From Symbiodinium natans (taxonomy: Eukaryota; Sar; Dinophyceae; Suessiales; Symbiodiniaceae), in contig CAJNDS010002845.1 in NCBI GenBank assembly GCA_905221605.1, positions 532,713 to 596,712 on the forward strand: DNA of 64,000 nucleotides, written 5' to 3'. How positions within the stretch are numbered: the first letter of the stretch is position 1; each line of letters opens with the position of its first letter. Positions 10,021 through 20,528 of this stretch are shown here, one piece after another. The notes beneath the pieces are model-generated. The model was not told the DNA's origin. It did not search any database and worked only from the letters and a program-made list of their open reading frames with translations. The position numbers were made by a program, and so were the translations under genes.

Positions 10021-11640
10021 GGTGACGACAACAATTGTTCTAAGTCGTGCGGTGCTCGCTCGCACTCCCCGATTGGACTCCGTGGCGAAGAGAGTCCATG
10101 ACCGCGCTATGCCGCTTGCAGAGAACCTTCGCAAAGTTGGGAGGGGATGACAGGACAGAGCATGGTTGCAGCAACAGAGACATGAGACACCAGGACATCG
10201 GAGCAGTTCCAGGATACGATCGGACTTCGTACAACAGGGAGCCGGGCAGCTTGTCCCAAGACTTGCCATGCCCTGAAACCCTCAGGCCCTCAGACCCTCC
10301 AGAGGAGGAAGGCGGTTGATTCTGAAGCTCTCAAGGTTCCCAGGTTGTAAAGGATTTCCGGGGTGGATTGTGCTTTTCTGCCGACAGTCAGACTGTAAGC
10401 CTCCCAAGTTCCAGAATCGTGGGGTTCAACTGCCAAGGGAATCTGAGTAACCACAACAACTGGGAAGTGGACGGCGTCTTCGCGGGCTGGACCGCCAGCA
10501 ACGTTGTGGCCACCTCGGAGCAGATTGCAGACCCGCGGCCTGCAGCTCAAAAGGCTATTGCGCTGTGTCCGGTTTGGAGGTTCTTACATGACGTCATTAG
10601 GGTACCTATTCTGGGGGGGGTCTTGGGGGGGGGTGTGTATCAAGGGGATTCTACTGTATGGGGGTGCACAAGGGGTACCCCCTATTCTAGGAAGTCCACC
10701 TTGCCCAAGCATCTTCGAATGCCAGGAGGAGGCTCTTTTCTTTCCTTTCAGCAGATCGGACCTTGTAAGGACTTGGCCTGGGAAATTTGGGGGCCGCCGA
10801 GCAGCGTAGCTCCCAAGGCGGGTGCACAGTACATGCACTTCTCCCCAGATAGCAGCGAGCCAACCTGGCATGGTGTCCTGAATGCTGTGTTTCGGGGACG
10901 CTTGGTCTCTTAGACCTCCACCTTGTTTCTCAAGGGCTCAGCGTCGAAGGTGAGTAGGCCTGAGTAGGCCAGTAGGCATGATGCTTTCATGTACGGTTTC
11001 TCTAATAGACCAGATTGGCAGGAGCTCACAGATCTGATGATTCCGAAACCTATGCACATCTATGGGCTTGGAGCTTTCAACGCTGCCGGGCATGAAGGGG
11101 TCACAATACGGCAATTGCGTAGGTTGCTAGGCTACCTATGCGGCGGCTGCTTGCAGGGCTGCCTCTTCGTATTCTGGCCGGAAGCGAAGGAAGCACTGGC
11201 ATCCGTACCACGCTTCTGCCGTACAGCGTTTCGCGTTTTCGGCTTCCCAAAAAGCAACCTTCCAAACCACGTCCTATCGAAAACTTCTTGAAAGTGTTCC
11301 GGGTAGCGCGGTAAGAGGTGCGTGCAGATGGGCCTGGCAAGCACTCAGGTTGGTCTCTTTTCGGCTGGACAGACCGGAAAGCTAGGCCGGGGACGATTTG
11401 GGTTACACCTTCTCGGGTTCTTTTGCGTTTCCGTGATAGGGTTTTCGGCAAGAGGTCATAGCTGAAAAGGCCAGGCTGGGGGTTTACGGTTACGGTTCAG
11501 GTCAGGTTGTGTGCAGCGACAATCAGCCGAGGGGGCGGTAAGAATCACCGAGCCTTGACTTTTGAATTGAAACTCTCTTGTACAGCAGAGGCTGATGGTG
11601 CAGTTCAGGGTGAGGAAGCACTTTGAGTTTTTGGAGGCTT
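10021..11640. other. No confident gene
   Basis: A 181-codon + ORF (10368-10913, no ATG at its start) overlaps a G-rich tract at 10600-10680 (runs of eight and nine G). No domain, and competing frames exist. Nothing supported in the rest. Confidence 0.4.
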
Positions 11641-11644
11641 CGAG

Positions 11645-11699
11645 GTGTGCAGCCGGATCCAAAGACAGATGTCTGGTGTGCAGCCGGATCCAAACACAG
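11645..11699. repeat. 31-base tandem duplication
   Basis: GTGTGCAGCCGGATCCAAA followed by R/S-ACAG occurs at 11645 and again at 11676, separated by ATGTCTG. The copies differ at one base. Short and recent-looking. Bases 11700-12719 hold no gene I can support. Confidence 0.85.
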
Positions 11700-12719
11700 C
11701 TCCAAATCCAAGCTCCTATGTGCCTCGCTTGGCTTGTCCAAAATGCAGCGACTGCATCCCAACGTGCAAAACTTTCAACATACTCAGCACCAACCTTAGT
11801 CTGGCCGGTGGCAGCAGTAGTAGGGACCCCAGAAGTGCAATGCCCTAAGCCTCGAACATGTCACTAGGCGTTTTCAAGCGGGGGCACAAGCATTATCATG
11901 CATGTAACGACATGAAGGGCTTGCGATCGTCGTCTCGCGCACATGGCGTGTTTTGATGCCGTCAAGCTGTGTGTGAGGTGTTGCCTATGGGCACCTGGGT
12001 GCCACATACGGACGCTAAGCTGATTTTCGGGCAAGCAAACAGGAAACGGGCGCTGTGCTGAGTGCCCCTGTGTTTTTCGGCTGGGTTCAGGTAGCGGAAT
12101 GTTGGAGTCTGAGAGACCTGGAGCAAAAAGAGCGACGTATGGCACGCTGTGGTGGGGGCACGGAATGCAGTGAGATGCGGCGGGCCCATGCGGGTCCTGT
12201 AAACTTCCAGAAAACACCTTTGTGTGCGAAGCATGCGGATCGTGCCCTATGCGAAGGTGCTGTAGAGTAAGTGCAGCTGCTTGGATGCCAAGGATATCAA
12301 AGCATTGTGGGCTTCTTTCCAGAGCTCAATATCTCGCTAGCCTTGGCGACGAACATTGAGACCGACAAGCAGGCCAGGGATGCTTGCCGATGCATCTTAA
12401 TCGGCTTTGCATGTGTGCCTATGGCAGGTCCAGACCCCTGATTCGCTGCACCTTGGGTGTTCAGTTAGCTTGTGTGTCATGTCGTCCGAGATAGAAGGAA
12501 AGACGTTGCTCTGCTTTCGGGGGTGCTCGAAGACGCACGAACAACCGAGGTGCTTCTCATACAATGCGGTGGCAGGCCATCTTTCAGTCGATTCTTTGGG
12601 TTCCAGAGCTAAGTGTGCCGTAAAACCCACTGAAGACTGAATGAAGGGAATGTTGTGTTTGTCAGCTTCTTCTGGTGGAGCACACTGTAAGAAGCTGGCA
12701 GATTCCTAGGCAGAAAAAC

Positions 12720-13091
12720 TCAGGTGTCAACCTGTACCCGACCAAACAAGAGTTCCAGGGCTTCTTTGCGTGTTGCGAATCGAAGTGGAAGCGACATTGC
12801 TAGTGCCGCCTCTGACTTAAGCATGAAGGATGCCAGAGCAGGAAAATTGCACAGCTTGTAGGTCGAAGTCCTAATCATCTCTGTCTGCTGACAGGCTTGC
12901 TCCTGAACAAGACCTTCAACTGCTCCTTCAAAACAATGGGCTACTATGGCGGACAGTGCAAGTGCTCGGAGGTCTCGGAGCAGGTCCAAATCATCGTGTG
13001 AGGCGGGCGAGGATTCTTGAGATCCATTGACAGAGTCTAGAAAGTCTGTGGCGGAAACGAGCTTTGTGCGGCTCTTCCTTTTTGGTAGCAT
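12720..13091 (-). CDS. Unrecognised minus-strand ORF (123 aa)
   Basis: ATG at 13091 on the minus strand, stop at 12720; the frame stays open upstream to 13211. The N-terminus is basic (MLPKRKSRTK). The middle is acidic and helical (SHDDLDLLRDLRALALSAIV) and the C-terminus is helical (RKEALELLFGRVQVDT). No overlapping + strand ORF of note exists here, unlike most minus-strand ORFs in the window, which makes it the best minus-strand candidate. Family unknown; it could be one exon of a larger gene. Confidence 0.45.
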   Translation of the reverse strand: MLPKRKSRTKLVSATDFLDSVNGSQESSPASHDDLDLLRDLRALALSAIVAHCFEGAVEGLVQEQACQQTEMIRTSTYKLCNFPALASFMLKSEAALAMSLPLRFATRKEALELLFGRVQVDT

Positions 13092-14098
13092 AGCAGCTAC
13101 GCCAAAGCCAAGTGATAAAGCATGCCTGAAAGTATGACTACCTTGCAGCTGCTCCGAAAATCTCAGCTGTATTCCATCTGCACATCTCCTGTCATCTTTG
13201 GAAGTCACCAACGTGAAGTAGCAGGTGCTTCAAGATGTGCCAAGTCTGAGTTCGCCGTTTCACCGCTTTTGGGTGGGGCTCTTGAGCGTGCCCTCGCCTG
13301 TGCCAAAGATTGTGATTCATCAAATCAAGCCCACCCACACGGCCAAACCGACTAGCACACTGGCCCTGTTGTGGTGCTTGATGCTAGGCCCGCTAGGCTT
13401 TCGGAGGGGATTTTCTCTTCCCACTGTCCCCGTGGAGGGCGCTGTGTAGACTTGCTGCTTAAGCTGCTTGCCCGCAGTTTCAGAGGCGCCCTGAGATGTG
13501 CTTCGCACCCATCGAATCCAACATGGCACCCATCGAAGTAACCTTTTGCCAGTGTCGAGCGCCCCTGGCCTGGAAGCTGCTAGGGCTCCAGACTTTGTGG
13601 CCGCAGCCTTGTCGGCCTGCGCAAGCAGCCCAAAAAGCGTTGCCCTTTGCTGGGTTATTGAAGTGGTGCAAGAGGAAACAATGCCAGAGGTTGAGGTTGA
13701 GTTGAACTGGGCACTTGCCGACGCTAGGCAGTGCTAGTCAATGGTCAGAGTAACGACATTGTCCCAGAATACTTCTGGTCGTGTGAGCATGTTGCAGGTA
13801 AAGCCGAGATAGTCAAAGTTCGATTGTATTGCTCGGTGGACGGCGAAGGTCCCAAAGCCATGCGTCCTACCCTTGCTCCCCAAGCGATAAAGCCATTTTC
13901 TCATTTCAACAATACGAGGGCGCTTGAGACTTGATCTAGGGTTGGGAAGCCGATTGCCAGGCCATCAAGCTCCCTCCGCGCAGCGAGTGGTGGGTCCATG
14001 AGAAGGCTCAGATTTCGTGGCCCTGCTGGCTTCGTGTGCTTAAAAAGCTTCGAGGGCTTCCCACCTCTTCTCCTTTTTTCCTTTTTGCTCTGTGTGAG
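13092..14098. other. No confident gene
   Basis: Short overlapping ORFs only. A + frame near 13681 includes EVEVELNWALADAR but is short and unbordered. Confidence 0.45.
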
Positions 14099-15209
14099 GA
14101 GGCCTCGGAGCGCCGCGTCGAGGCCTTGGAGGCCCGGCTCCGCGCAGCGGAGGCCGCCCAGGACCTCGGAGGGGTGGGAGATGGGGAGGTGAGCCGAAAC
14201 CTGGAATCCGCGAACTCTCTTTTCAGTTCCCGCTTCAGTCCTTTCTCATCCTGTGTGCTGTGTCAGGTGCTTACATCTCGCGATCTCTTGTAATATTCCG
14301 CTTAGAAGAACTAGGTTCTGCATGTGCCGCTTCGCAACAGGGTATGCAAGTCTGAAGAGAACCATGATCAGCCGGTTGAATAGGTCCCTGACTCCCAGCT
14401 CTCACCTTTCACCAAAGTGAGGGTCAGAGCCCTTATTGTGGGAGGGGCTATGGTCGCTTTGATACTGAGGGGTGGATGTTTTCAGCCTCGTGCTCTAATA
14501 CTGAATGAAAAGTGCTGTCGGCCGTCTTTGCTCAAGCCGAGTTTGTCGTCGTGTCGGGTGAGGGTGTGGACGGGTAAAGTTTGGGCATGTCCCAGGTCTT
14601 GTCATACGACGTTGGCCCTAGCGGTTTCCTGAGCACAGTGCCCTTCGAGGCCTTCTCGCGCGGCCCCTTATGCTCGTCAGAAGCCATGGTTTCCCCGAGC
14701 CCGGCGCCGCAATTCGTGAGCCAGCTGGGCTTCCGCTACCAAGGCTACGAACACTACGCCGATCAGGATTTGCCAGACGCGTGCACCGCATAGCATCCTA
14801 AAACTTCACCATCCTGCTAAAAGCCTCGGAGCTCTACTGCCAGATGCGATGCTCTGTTCGTGCTGTAGCGGGGTGTGTATCGGAAGAAATGCTGTGGGCG
14901 CAGGACTGGTTCTCTTTTGACTTCCCATCCCAGCCTGCGAAGCTGTACATCGCAGACTTGCCTTGTGATTGGTCCGATGGAGCGTACGGAGCTCAGCTGT
15001 GCGCAAGCACGGACTGTGAAAGTATGCTTTATTGCTGTTACTTTCCTGCTCCTGGAAGACCATGCAACCTTCCACTGGCAGCGGAAACTCAGCACGAGCC
15101 AATTTCTTGACTTTTGGGCTTCCCCAGGTATCATCGGATGCGTTTGGTCGAAACTGGTGGCATCAACTACTGGGAAGGAGGAGTCCACTACTGGCACAGC
15201 AAGGCCAAA
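14099..15209 (+). CDS. Unrecognised multi-exon gene (coiled-coil start)
   Basis: Four candidate exons. (1) 14099-14188: 30 codons, phase 0 both ends, pyrimidine-rich acceptor and GTGAGC donor; the product is a coiled coil, EASERRVEALEARLRAAEAA. (2) 14596-14766: phase 0, 57 codons, including SYDVGPSGFLSTVPFEAFSR and GFRYQGYEHYADQ. (3) From 14904: DWFSFDFPSQPAKLYIADLP then CDWSDGAYGAQ, joined to exon 2 in phase through a GA-AG intron (14767-14903). (4) From about 15129: YHRMRLVETGGINYWEGG, beginning in another phase, so a small exon may be missing or exon 3 may end elsewhere. Without splicing, exon 2 would run to a TAG at 14793. The rich aromatic/Gly content of exons 2-4 suggests a folded, possibly extracytosolic domain, but I do not recognise it. 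Confidence 0.5.
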
Positions 15210-15215
15210 AGCCCC

Positions 15216-15251
15216 AAACCCAAAAGCCAGGTCTTTGGCTTTTGGGGTTTC
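15216..15251. repeat. Inverted repeat (hairpin)
   Basis: AAACCCAAAAGCC is followed after an eight-base loop by GGCTTTTGGGGTTT, its complement apart from one unpaired base. It lies just downstream of the last exon of the preceding gene, probably in an intron or 3' flank. Confidence 0.75.
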
Positions 15252-15445
15252 CGGATGGAAGAGTGGGTGGGGAGGGGTTGTCGGGGTCTCCCAGTTTGCT
15301 GTTCCCAGCAAGACTTTAGAGAGAGTACCCAGGCGTCAGGTTTAGGGGTTCGTTCCACAGGGCCCCGCAGGGTTCAGATCAGTGGCTCCTCCAAGTTCTG
15401 CAGGGCATAGAGCGTGCCTGATTGATTGGCATTGCCGACCTCACC

Positions 15446-15500
15446 TGGTGAAGAGAGAGGAGGGAGAGAGCTAGAGAGAGCGAGAGAGAGAGAGAGAGCT
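15446..15500. repeat. GA microsatellite
   Basis: Interrupted (GA)n run with GGAG and CTAG interruptions, ending in a pure (GA)9-10 block. Confidence 0.9.
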
Positions 15501-16005
15501 GATCCTCTTTTGTTCCCGAGGTCTTATTCCTCCCAAGTCCACCACGCACTGTGGCGGTAGAGGTGGCGACTGTCAAGTCCAGGGCTTATGATTTTGCATT
15601 TTTTTTGCCTTCCTTGCTCGCGAGCGCCGGCGTGCGGGAGGTGAACTTTACTTCGCTCGGGCGCGGGAGTCGAGGACAGCCCGCACCAAAAGACGGCTTG
15701 CAGTCCTCCACTCCTCCACTCCTCCACCTTTTCACTTCGACAGCTGTTTGAGGCTTCTGCCTGTTCAAAAGGCGCTGTGCTGACACGATGCAAAGGTATT
15801 TGAGCCAAAACACAGGTAGTCATGATCCCCAGACTTCTTCGCACTGGCATTCGGCCAGCTCCGCTGACTGAATGCCCAAGTCCTATCAGCTTCCTTATTG
15901 ACTTGAGGACCAGGCGAGCTATTCGATTACTCCCAGGCCCATCTGCCATATGTTCCGGGTGCTCTAAGCTTCAGAACCAAAAGCCCTGGATTTAACTTTA
16001 AAGCT

Positions 16006-16224
16006 ATGCAGGAAGCAGGAGGGGGAAATCGTAAACTGTATAGACGTCGAGGCAAGATGCAAGTGACGCGAGGAATGAACCAAAAAAAGCAAAGCAACTC
16101 GCACCTGAGGCAGACAGGCGAACCCCTCAAGCTCAACAATTTGCGCCCTTTGCAACCCCGTGAGGTGGAGGTCAAGCGTGCCTGGCGGCTTCACGAGGAG
16201 GCCGAGAAGGGGTTTAGCAGTTGA
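16006..16224 (+). CDS. Small basic ORF, candidate
   Basis: A 72-codon ORF with an ATG start, rich in Arg/Lys/Gln: RKLYRRRGKMQVTRG, then NLRPLQPREVEVKRAW and HEEAEKGFSS. Competing minus-strand ORFs overlap it, and no domain is recognised. It could be a small basic protein or an exon. Bases 15501-16005 hold only unsupported ORFs and a TCCTCCAC repeat at 15712-15728. Confidence 0.3.
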   Translation: MQEAGGGNRKLYRRRGKMQVTRGMNQKKQSNSHLRQTGEPLKLNNLRPLQPREVEVKRAWRLHEEAEKGFSS

Positions 16225-16513
16225 CCAAACTTGGATGGTCGGAGAGCTCACCCATACGCACCCCAAAGCCATCATTGGCCCATATTGTTTCCAGAGCCTG
16301 TGGGGTTCAGGGAGTTCGATGGGTGTGCTGCCACGGTGCGCTGCATTGCTTGCGTCAGTTCCTTAGAGCAAAAGAGACTCGATCCGGGTTACGGCTCAAG
16401 ACTGCAGACCGAGGACAATGGTGGAGATGAAAGCTGGTACTCCTTCTCCAACACATATGCAACAGCCACGGCCCTCTCTTATGAGGCGGGCCCTGCTGAT
16501 GATGTATATATAA

Positions 16514-16541
16514 TTGTAAACGCTTGCGCGCGCCGCCTCGG
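16514..16541. repeat. Dispersed 27-base repeat, copy 1
   Basis: TTGTAAACGCTTGCGCGCGC plus CGCCTC; partner at 40534-40561. It lies between a TATATATAA stretch and the G-rich tract. Confidence 0.7.
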
Positions 16542-16608
16542 CAGCCGGGCCGGCCCCAGGACAGGAAAGGAGGAAAGAGGGTTTCGCAAAAAAAAAAGGC
16601 AGGAAGAG

Positions 16609-16775
16609 CGGGTGGGGGTGGGGTCGGGGGTGGGGGGGGTCAGGGGGGGGGGTGGAGGGGGGGTGGGGGGGTGGGGGGGGGTGGTGGGGGTGGGGGTGGG
16701 GGGTGGGTGGGGGGGGGTGGGGGGGGGGGGGGGGGTGGGGGGGGGGGGGGGGGGGGGGTGGGGGGGCGGGTGCGG
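16609..16775. repeat. GGGGGT-rich, G-quadruplex-prone tract
   Basis: Roughly 165 bases that are almost entirely G with single T interruptions, including uninterrupted G runs of up to about 20. Strong strand asymmetry. Glycine- and proline-rich ORFs across it are translation artefacts. Such tracts are prone to assembly error, so the exact length is uncertain. Confidence 0.95.
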
Positions 16776-17125
16776 GGGTTTTTGAGGCACTCCTTCTGTA
16801 GGAGCCACGGACAAGCGGGACCCTCCACGGCATCGGTTTGCAGCTCCTCCAAGGGATTGGGGGGGGTCCCACAGGGCGGGGGGGGGCGTCAGAAAATTTG
16901 GCATGAAGGGTGGGTTAGGGGGAAGGAGGCCCGATCCGGGTCTGCTTGTTCCAGACGCTTCTCGGCAGGAAGCCGAGGCGAACTAACTATATAACATCAT
17001 TTGGCTTCGAAAGTTCCGGAATTTGCTTCGTGCAATTTGGTGCACAATGTGTAGCTCGCTCATAAACGCTCACGAGTGTTTCTTCCAGCATGTTCTTGGT
17101 TCTGATGCCTATGAAGCTCGACAAA

Positions 17126-17790
17126 GCAGCCATGTTCGATTCGGGTGGCGTTAACGGAGGAGATCGTCAAGTTTGTGGCGATGGCTGCGCTGGAGTATCC
17201 CTACTTCACTTGGGATGAAGAAGGGTCGTACCAAAGCTGCAGTGAGGGCCTCAACATCAAGGAATGCCACTGCCGGATCTGACCTCAGTTTCTGCTTTCG
17301 GTATTGTTTGGTGATGTATAGGTCGGCCCAGAGCGTCTGCGTCTGCTTGATAATACGCAGTAGAAACCCGTATCTGAACATGTGAGCTCGAGATCATCTG
17401 CCCCCAAAGCTGTGCCGAAAGCTTTCCTGAAAGGATCTTTGCAGATCGCTTACTGGAGCAATTCTTGGCACCTGACGAAGCACTGCGGCTCCCCAAGGAC
17501 CAGTGGTGCAGGCGAGAGAAGGTTGGAGCAGAGGAACGCATCAGGTAAAGATGCCTCTCAGGCTTTGGGGATGCGCCAGATGGCTTGATTCTTTCAGGGC
17601 TGGGGCTTTGTTTTTTGTCGGCAAATGGCCGGAGCTGGTCATCAAGTGGTTTCATCCTGAAACTGCTGGGTGTTCGCAATGTAGCTGCCGCAGGACATGG
17701 ACTGCATGGCCCGCCTGCCCCGCAGCGAGCCACGACGGGCAGACCAGGAGAGTGGCTGCTTCCCCTGCGGCCTGGCAAAAGGCTTAGAAG
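17126..17790 (+). CDS. Unrecognised multi-exon gene, part 1
   Basis: Exon a, about 17126 to 17241 or 17270: RVALTEEIVKFVAMAALEYP then YFTWDEEGSYQSC. Exon b, 17387-17544: LEIICPQSCAESFPERIFAD, then RLLEQFLAPDEALRLPKDQW, ending in EERI plus two bases at a GTAAAG donor. Exon c from 17598: continues in phase after a 53-base GT-AG intron as RAGALFFVGKWPELVIKW. The b-c junction is strong: both splice sites are canonical and the frame is kept. The a-b junction is unresolved; a GA donor after ATCAAG would keep phase. Acidic, helical, apparently soluble; no family recognised. The long minus-strand ORF over the same DNA is a shadow. Confidence 0.6.
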
Positions 17791-17821
17791 GGTAAGGCCG
17801 GTTGGGGCAGTCAGGCCTTGC

Positions 17822-18552
17822 AGGCCTCTGCAGAACAAGAAAGTCGAATTGTATATATATATTCCTCGGGCACCAGCATTGTAGGCTCGAAAGAGGGGGA
17901 AGTGTTCTGGAAAGTCTGGAAAGCCGAGGCTGCTTGAGCAGTCTTCGGGCCTGGATGCCCTGGCGACATCGGTGAGGAGCACGAGCGGGAGAGCGGGATT
18001 TTGCTAAGACGGCAACTGCGAAGGCTGCGAAGGCTGCGATGGAGTACAGGGGCGGATCTCCGTCGAGCAGCGTTCAGCCTTGGCCGACCAAAGCATACGG
18101 ATGGCACGTCGGCACGTCTTGGTGGAGCACGTCGAGCACTTCGAGCACTTGGAGCACTTGGGCCAAGGGTTGAAGCTGCCGTCGGCAACAGGGTCCAGGA
18201 AATCTTCTGGGGCCTGCGAGGATGGAAAAGAGGCTGGAAAACGAACCCCTGATTGGCAAGCTCTAGTCGCACCACCATCACCGTCCAAGCCTTGGGTCGT
18301 GTCAAGTCTCAAGTTTTGCTGTTTGGAGAAGTTGGGGTCGGTGCAGGCTTGGAATGAAAAACTTCAGCCCTGCCCTACTTTCACCGGACTATTTTTCAAC
18401 TGCTCTGATCGTCCAAGGAATCCCCAGCTTCTAGAGACCAGTGCCCTCCCAAACCCTATTCAGTATTTGCCATGGATCCTTTGTAACCTCTCTTTCGTCT
18501 TCTGCCAAAAGCTCGGGGGTCACCTTCAATTTTTTGTGAAGCGCTTTGTCAG
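17822..18552. other. Intronic-looking stretch with short tandem repeats
   Basis: Contains a 9-base repeat GGCTGCGAA at 18022-18042 and a GAGCACTTS repeat at 18128-18160. A + frame (18080-18601) is open but mostly repeat-derived (EHVEHFEHLEHL). No exon border is secure here. Confidence 0.4.
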
Positions 18553-19020
18553 GACCCCGCGGTGGACTGGAACCTGCTGCGCTTTGAGGATGGGGCCATG
18601 AAGGTTTTCTGACCTACTTCATGGCTCCTGCTTTGAACATATGCCGTTTCCCGACGGGGAATACACTGACAGAAACTAGAAATTGTGGCAAATGACAACC
18701 TGCACTTGTCAAAGCCTTGGTTGCCAGATGACTTGCAGGACATGCTGGATCCTCCGTCCGAGGTTGCCATCGATACGGGACCTGAAGGCAGATCTCAGCA
18801 ACGGGCTTCCCAGACTAGCACTGAGCGCCGCTCGACCATTAGAGGCCCGTTGTCTGTTTCCATGAGAATCTGTCATAGAGCGGCCCAAAGGCGCCTTGAG
18901 CTTCATGTAGCGAAGCTATCCGAAAGCCTTGAGTGCTCCCTCCATCTCCTTCCTTCTCACATCTCTTGCCCCCCCCTTCCCCCCCGAAGAGTCGAAGATT
19001 TCAACTCTCTCGGCTTGTGA
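18553..19020 (+). CDS. Unrecognised multi-exon gene, part 2
   Basis: Exon 18553-18603 (17 codons, phase 0) reads DPAVDWNLLRFEDGAMK. A 69-base GT-AG intron (18604-18672) leads to an exon starting KLEIVANDNLHLSKPWLPDD, phase 0 kept. This continues through LQDMLDPPSEVAID into a Ser/Thr/Arg-rich region and stays open to 19020, though the true exon end is probably near 18800-18950. It may be the 3' part of the gene at 17.1-17.8 kb, since strand, intron size and composition match. Family unknown. Confidence 0.55.
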
Positions 19021-19545
19021 GGCTCCACAGTGCCCCACCAACCTGCAAAGCGCTGCAGGCAGCCTTCCCATTCCCACGATGGAGCGGGCATTCCACGAAG
19101 CCAACCTGCCATGCTTTCCTGTTGATGTTTGACAGATCATGGATTATGCTGTTGTTCAAGGTGGGTGATTTCCAGTCGTTGGGGATTCGGGAATTCGGTT
19201 TGCTTGGCCCAGAACTTGTGAGATGATGAAGGGTCTTGGAGGTGCAGGGCCAGTGCGGCATGAAGCGCGATTGGCTTGGGCTCAGTTAGACAGATTCATC
19301 ATGATTCATCTTAGAATCGTTAGAACCTTGCCTTGGGAGCCTGGCCTGCCTCTGCAACCGTGTGCTGCGCTCCACACAGCTGTACCTGCTGTTGTGCTCT
19401 AACTAATGCTATCTAGCTGCTCTATAGATTCTGTCAGAGTCAGCATACGATACGAAGATGAAGAGAAGCGCTACAGGCAGAAGATCAAGAAGCCGCACGT
19501 CCAATCAGTAAACCGTTGCATGCAAAACGACGCGAGTGTTGCCAG

Positions 19546-19846
19546 GCCACGAACCTAGAAGCGGCAGCCACGGCGCTATTGCGCCAGGCGGCCGACGAGG
19601 CGGCTTCAGCCGTTGGCCTTTGGGCGTTTGCAATTTTCAGGCTTGAAAGGAGCCAGTCCGTTCGAGGCGAGTTCAGATGACTGCATGCTTCCAGCCTTGT
19701 ACAGGAGTGGTCTCGTCCACGGGGTGCACCAGCCTCCGGGCACATGTGCCCCTGCCAAAGTGTTGGCCGTGAGTGCTAAATGCGTCATTTATTGGCTGTC
19801 CCAGGAAACTGAGAGGCTAGAGCTTCCTGTACACGGTGATGTGTAA
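19546..19846 (+). CDS. Two abutting coding frames, unknown product
   Basis: 19546-19640: after a CAG acceptor the frame reads ATNLEAAATALLRQAADEAA, then SAVGLWAFAIF, ending at a CAG followed by GC (possible GC donor). From 19641 a second frame is open: LKGASPFEASSDDCMLPALY then CVIYWLSQETERLELPVHG, to 19846. Both halves look coding, but no intron separates them, so this is either a frameshift, alternative frames, or one frame is spurious. Bases 19021-19545 hold nothing I can support. Confidence 0.4.
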
Positions 19847-19988
19847 GGTACCCGACCACGGATGATGATTGGGCTGCATCCCTTCTCTCACCTTCCAGCC
19901 GCAGGCGGGAGAAGTTTTATCCACACGTAGCCTGCTTGAACATCTGAAAGGGGTCATCTTCTGTCTTCAGATGCCTTGAGTTGGATGC

Positions 19989-20528
19989 TTGGAAACCTCA
20001 ACCCGTGCCAGCCTGCAGATGCCCTCCACACAGAGACCATCCACACCCGGTAGCCTAGACCATCCCACACATGGTACCCGAGGCTCAACAGCATCCACGA
20101 AGTCCCCCCAAACCCCAAGCAAATCTGAAAAGAGCCCTTGCGCAAGGACCGCTCCGAAGGCTGAATTCCCGGAGGCTCCCGGCTTCGCCCCAGCTGGCTC
20201 TGCAAAGGGTGAAGCGCCACGGGCTGGGCCGCCACGCAGACTTGCTTTTGAAGCCGTTTTTCTCGTCTTTTGTATGTTTGATTCTAGAGGTTCTGGACCT
20301 GCAAGGGGCTCACCGGGACTGGTGGGTGGGTCTGGCTCGAGGAGGTTGGGCTTCACTAATTGCAGCATTGCATCTGCGGTCTTGCAGCTTCCGAGCTCAG
20401 GGTTTGCATTTGAGCAGCTTGGGCTTTCTGAGCCTAGCAGACTGAACTCTGCACCATCGGTGCACACTGCACCTGAACTTGAAACCCAATGGGCTGGAAA
20501 GTGCAGCAGCTCCACGGCATCATCGTGA
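19989..20528 (+). CDS. Ser/Thr/Pro-rich disordered exon
   Basis: A 179-codon open frame without an ATG at its start. The first 90 codons read as a phosphosite-rich linker (TQRPSTPGSLDHPTHGTRGS, then TASTKSPQTPSKSEKSP). The later part (VFLVFCMFDSRG onward) is less convincing and may be intron. A 387-codon minus-strand ORF covers the same DNA and is judged a shadow because its composition is irregular and it has no splice borders. No function inferred. Confidence 0.4.
   Translation: METSTRASLQMPSTQRPSTPGSLDHPTHGTRGSTASTKSPQTPSKSEKSPCARTAPKAEFPEAPGFAPAGSAKGEAPRAGPPRRLAFEAVFLVFCMFDSRGSGPARGSPGLVGGSGSRRLGFTNCSIASAVLQLPSSGFAFEQLGLSEPSRLNSAPSVHTAPELETQWAGKCSSSTASS

Noticed and set aside
10368-10913. 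181-codon + ORF as a gene
   Set aside because: No ATG at its start, crosses poly-G runs, no motif, and two other frames are open; left as unsupported.
16231-16994. Gly-rich and Pro-rich ORFs over the G tract
   Set aside because: Entirely due to G-homopolymer; no independent coding signal.
17257-17982. 241-codon minus-strand ORF
   Set aside because: Exactly antisense to phase-consistent + strand exons at 17387-17544 and 17598 onward.
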